DNA from: Bacteroidales bacterium
GTDB taxonomy: Bacteria > Bacteroidota > Bacteroidia > Bacteroidales > Marinilabiliaceae
Assembly: GCA_024401355.1 (NCBI GenBank)
Contig: JAKSLF010000001.1
Coordinates: forward strand, 1 to 64,000
DNA: 64,000 bases
Direction of reading: 5' to 3'
Part shown: positions 61,607 through 64,000 of the stretch, piece by piece
Position numbering within the stretch: position 1 is the first letter of the stretch
How the letters are laid out: each line of letters starts with the position of its first letter
Made by a program: the position numbers and the translations under genes
Notes under the pieces: model-generated
The model's input: the letters and a program-made list of their open reading frames with translations, nothing else
What the model was told of the DNA's origin: nothing
Database searches by the model: none

Positions 61607-64000
61607 TTATCTCATGTGAATATCACGCTGAGGGAATGGTATCTCAATGTTGTTTTCATTGAGAGTTGTATAGATTATCTCGTTAATCTCGCTACAAGTT
61701 TTCAACTTTGTGAGCACTCTTACCCAAAATACAACATACAAATCTACGCTGCTGTCTCCGAATCCGCTGAAAATCACGTTTGCGCCCTTTTCTGGGTCGA
61801 TATTTGGCTTATTCTTGCTTTGTTCAGCAATATACTTGTTGACGTTATTCAAGAGCAATTCCTTGACCTTCTTGAAGTCTGTTCCGTAAGCAACTCCTAT
61901 TGGAACTTTTACAAATTCATAGTCGTGGTTTCGAGTGAGATTCTTGAAGCTACTAGCAAATAGATTGCTGTTAAGGAAAGCAATGATACTTCCGTCGAGA
62001 GTCTGAATCTGCGTACTCTGATATGTAATGCTGTGAACAGTTCCTCGTATACCGTCGCACTCTATTATCTCACCAACTCTCACACGTCCGGCCATGAGCG
62101 AAATGCCATAGAAGAAGTTGTTGAGGATATCCTTCATCGCGAAACCGACACCTGTTGCCAAGCCGGCAGTAACTATTGATATGCCTGAGCTTGGTACATT
62201 CATCAATACAAGAGCAATTATGAAGAAAATGCCCCAGATAACTATCGATATGATATTGTTGCCCAGAGCTATATTAGCCTGTGCATTGGCATTGCTGCTG
62301 TGTTCAACATGATAGTTGTATGCCGATCTAAGAATGTAGTTGATGAACTTGAATATAAAGTACATTCCGCTTACAGCCACAATCTTTATCAGCGACAGCT
62401 CAAAAGCATCCTCAAACTTGATGAAGTCATACAGGAAAACGTCTTTGCAAGTCTCCGACATATCAAAAATGTCTGCCGCCCAATAGATACACAATGGTAT
62501 CGAGAATACAGTCAGCAACGGTATAATCGTCATGTTGAGCAGATCGCCAAACCATGTGAGCTTAAAGTATTTGCCATTCTTCGCATGGTAAGCAGTCATC
62601 ACCTCTTTCTGTGACTCCTCTGATTCATACACATCCTTGATGCTCTCCAGAAGGAACTTGTCCTCATAAATCTTCATAGCATCATAGCAGCAAGTGATGC
62701 CGTGTATGCAAGTGAGCTGCATCATCCACCACATGAAAATCTGTACTGCAAGCAGAGTGAATCCACACCAGCTGGCAATGCAAGAAATCAGGATAGTCGC
62801 AAATGAAATCCATGTGTAGAACTTGTCGACCGACTCCACTGAGTGGCTGTATTTCTTCACGCCAGTATACTGGAAAATCGTTGCTATGAGCAATACAGGA
62901 GGGAACACGAGGCTCACAACGCTGTTAGGCACGAATATTATGCGGAAAAGTATCACAAAGAATCCCATTGCCATGATTGGCAAGTAGAGACGTACGCCGT
63001 ATTTAATTTTTTGAGGTTTCAGTCTGAATAGCAACGAAGCTACTATGGCCGACATGAGCAAAGTGAACTCCACCAGCAGACTGCTCGCCATCTTGAAGAA
63101 ATTGTCATTCACAAAGTAGCTTATCATGAACAGAACCACCGAGAACAGAACCATCGAACAAGCGGTGATGTAGTAGTTCTTTCTATGTTCAAAATTCTCT
63201 CCCTTCAGCCTTGCTGGGACAACAAACCTTATGACTATGTTACATAGCAGAATCGCCAACATAAGGTAGAACACAACAATAAAGGTAAAGAATATTACCT
63301 TCGGACCCTTCCATTGCGATTTGACATGCTCTTCACCCGTCTCGATATACTTTTCTTTGATGTCGTGAATAGCTGCGTCAAGGTAGTACGGAAAGCCAAT
63401 AATCATGGTGACAAAATTAGTCTCGCCATTCTTGAATATGTTCTGCTTTATGAATTCATATTTCTCTTCCGCATAGTCATTTAGTTTCTTTAGTCTTTCT
63501 CCTGTTGCTATGTAATCCTCTGAGTCCTGAACAATGTTGTTATGTACGTCGATGAGTGCGTCTCGTATTGACTTCGCTATGTTTATACACGAATCTCTTA
63601 CAGCCTGCTGCTGTGGTGTAAGCATGAAATTTTTTCTGCCGCTTCCGTTGACTGTCGTCAGAAGACTATCCACTATCATGGTGCTTATGCTGTCATGGTC
63701 ATGTTTCAATGCAACGCTGTCGCTTAGTTCATGTGAATGTCCTTCGTGATGAATCTGGTGAATAGCTGTCCCGTCTTCGTTGGCCAGTGTGTCTGCGATA
63801 ATTCTTGGTGGCAAAGCCATAAGTGACTCTATAAGGCGGTCATATCTTTCTATGTCACTCTCAACCTTGCTCAATATACCATAATATGGCTGTTGCTGAC
63901 GCTTGAATTCGTTATACTGGTCTGTTGCCTCGTTACATGCGTATGTGAGGTTAAAGATGTAGTCTTGCTTCTGTGAAAACAGAATAAGTGCAGTCTGGTT
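61607..64000 (-). CDS. Large MscS-family mechanosensitive channel, 5' end beyond window
   Basis: The frame stays open to the right edge (the ATG is outside; an internal TTG at 63874 is not a convincing start). At least 797 residues are visible: an extracytoplasmic coiled-coil-rich part, about eight further membrane helices, then the MscS pore and beta domain (VTAGLATGVGFAMKDILNNFFYG; VRVGEIIECDGIRGTVHSI; IIAFLNSNLF) and a C-terminal alpha/beta domain ending FPQRDIHMR. Protects against osmotic downshock. Resembles MscK/MscM-type large channels in layout. Confidence 0.93.
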   Translation of the reverse strand, partial: NQTALILFSQKQDYIFNLTYACNEATDQYNEFKRQQQPYYGILSKVESDIERYDRLIESLMALPPRIIADTLANEDGTAIHQIHHEGHSHELSDSVALKHDHDSISTMIVDSLLTTVNGSGRKNFMLTPQQQAVRDSCINIAKSIRDALIDVHNNIVQDSEDYIATGERLKKLNDYAEEKYEFIKQNIFKNGETNFVTMIIGFPYYLDAAIHDIKEKYIETGEEHVKSQWKGPKVIFFTFIVVFYLMLAILLCNIVIRFVVPARLKGENFEHRKNYYITACSMVLFSVVLFMISYFVNDNFFKMASSLLVEFTLLMSAIVASLLFRLKPQKIKYGVRLYLPIMAMGFFVILFRIIFVPNSVVSLVFPPVLLIATIFQYTGVKKYSHSVESVDKFYTWISFATILISCIASWCGFTLLAVQIFMWWMMQLTCIHGITCCYDAMKIYEDKFLLESIKDVYESEESQKEVMTAYHAKNGKYFKLTWFGDLLNMTIIPLLTVFSIPLCIYWAADIFDMSETCKDVFLYDFIKFEDAFELSLIKIVAVSGMYFIFKFINYILRSAYNYHVEHSSNANAQANIALGNNIISIVIWGIFFIIALVLMNVPSSGISIVTAGLATGVGFAMKDILNNFFYGISLMAGRVRVGEIIECDGIRGTVHSITYQSTQIQTLDGSIIAFLNSNLFASSFKNLTRNHDYEFVKVPIGVAYGTDFKKVKELLLNNVNKYIAEQSKNKPNIDPEKGANVIFSGFGDSSVDLYVVFWVRVLTKLKTCSEINEIIYTTLNENNIEIPFPQRDIHMR

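Noticed and set aside
63872-63874. TTG as the start of the MscS-like gene
   Set aside because: The same frame is open and protein-like up to the window edge, so the true start lies outside.
1-64000. Insertion sequences, prophage or integrative-element genes
   Set aside because: No transposase, integrase, relaxase or phage structural gene was found among the coding regions on either strand.

Overview
The window is bacterial chromosome from the phylum Bacteroidota, most likely order Bacteroidales and perhaps a Prevotella-like genus. The genus is inferred from gene content and no 16S rRNA is present. Evidence includes two SusC/SusD outer-membrane pairs, a TonB receptor coupled to a DUF4249 lipoprotein, S16 and AtpB with the long extensions usual in this phylum, and many promoters with the Bacteroidota -7 box TAnnTTTG, often with TTG 19-22 bases upstream.

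Left to right. 0-5.3 kb: a SusC/SusD operon on the minus strand ending in a lipoprotein cut by the left edge. 5.4-9.8 kb: a small Arg-rich ORF with an unusual repeat-bearing promoter region, then a three-gene TonB receptor operon. 9.8-12.5 kb: a universal stress protein and a membrane class III adenylate cyclase. 12.5-18.3 kb: bactofilin, a small membrane protein and atpB-E-F-H-A-G; atpD and atpC are not here. 18.3-23.0 kb: ilvD-ilvB-ilvN preceded by a Val/Leu-rich leader peptide and a mutually exclusive hairpin set, i.e. a transcription attenuator. 23-29.6 kb: minus-strand genes hisF-hisIE-HD, a C_GCAxxG_C_C protein, a YbhN-like membrane protein, a GH127 glycosidase and purE. 29.7-35.8 kb: housekeeping genes (hpt, adk, obg, tsaB, aroK, an aminotransferase, prmC) and a CAU tRNA. 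35.8-44.3 kb: a glycosyltransferase, a SPOR protein, rpsP, a SpoIIE phosphatase, efp, a sigma factor with its own transmembrane segment followed by two exported proteins, and argH. 44.3-47.7 kb: a zinc/manganese-type ABC importer headed by a membrane LytTR regulator.

48.0-61.3 kb is the most unusual part. A SusC/SusD operon is followed by two genes (a DUF6057-like membrane protein and a CXXCH beta-propeller lipoprotein) and then by diverged paralogues of the same two genes in inverted order. Upstream of the SusC gene (47998-48111), and again beyond the far end of the block (61010-61123), lies the same promoter architecture: GTTACAT-type sites at identical spacing ahead of a -7 box. The second copy has no protein gene of normal size downstream. 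It leads into about 130 bases ending in a strong intrinsic terminator, so it probably drives a small RNA or micropeptide co-regulated with the SusCD operon. The window ends inside a large MscS-type channel gene.

Hand counts on single lines suggest that plus-strand GC skew changes from G-rich to C-rich near 25 kb, as expected at a replication terminus or an inversion boundary. I saw no insertion sequence, prophage, rRNA or CRISPR array.
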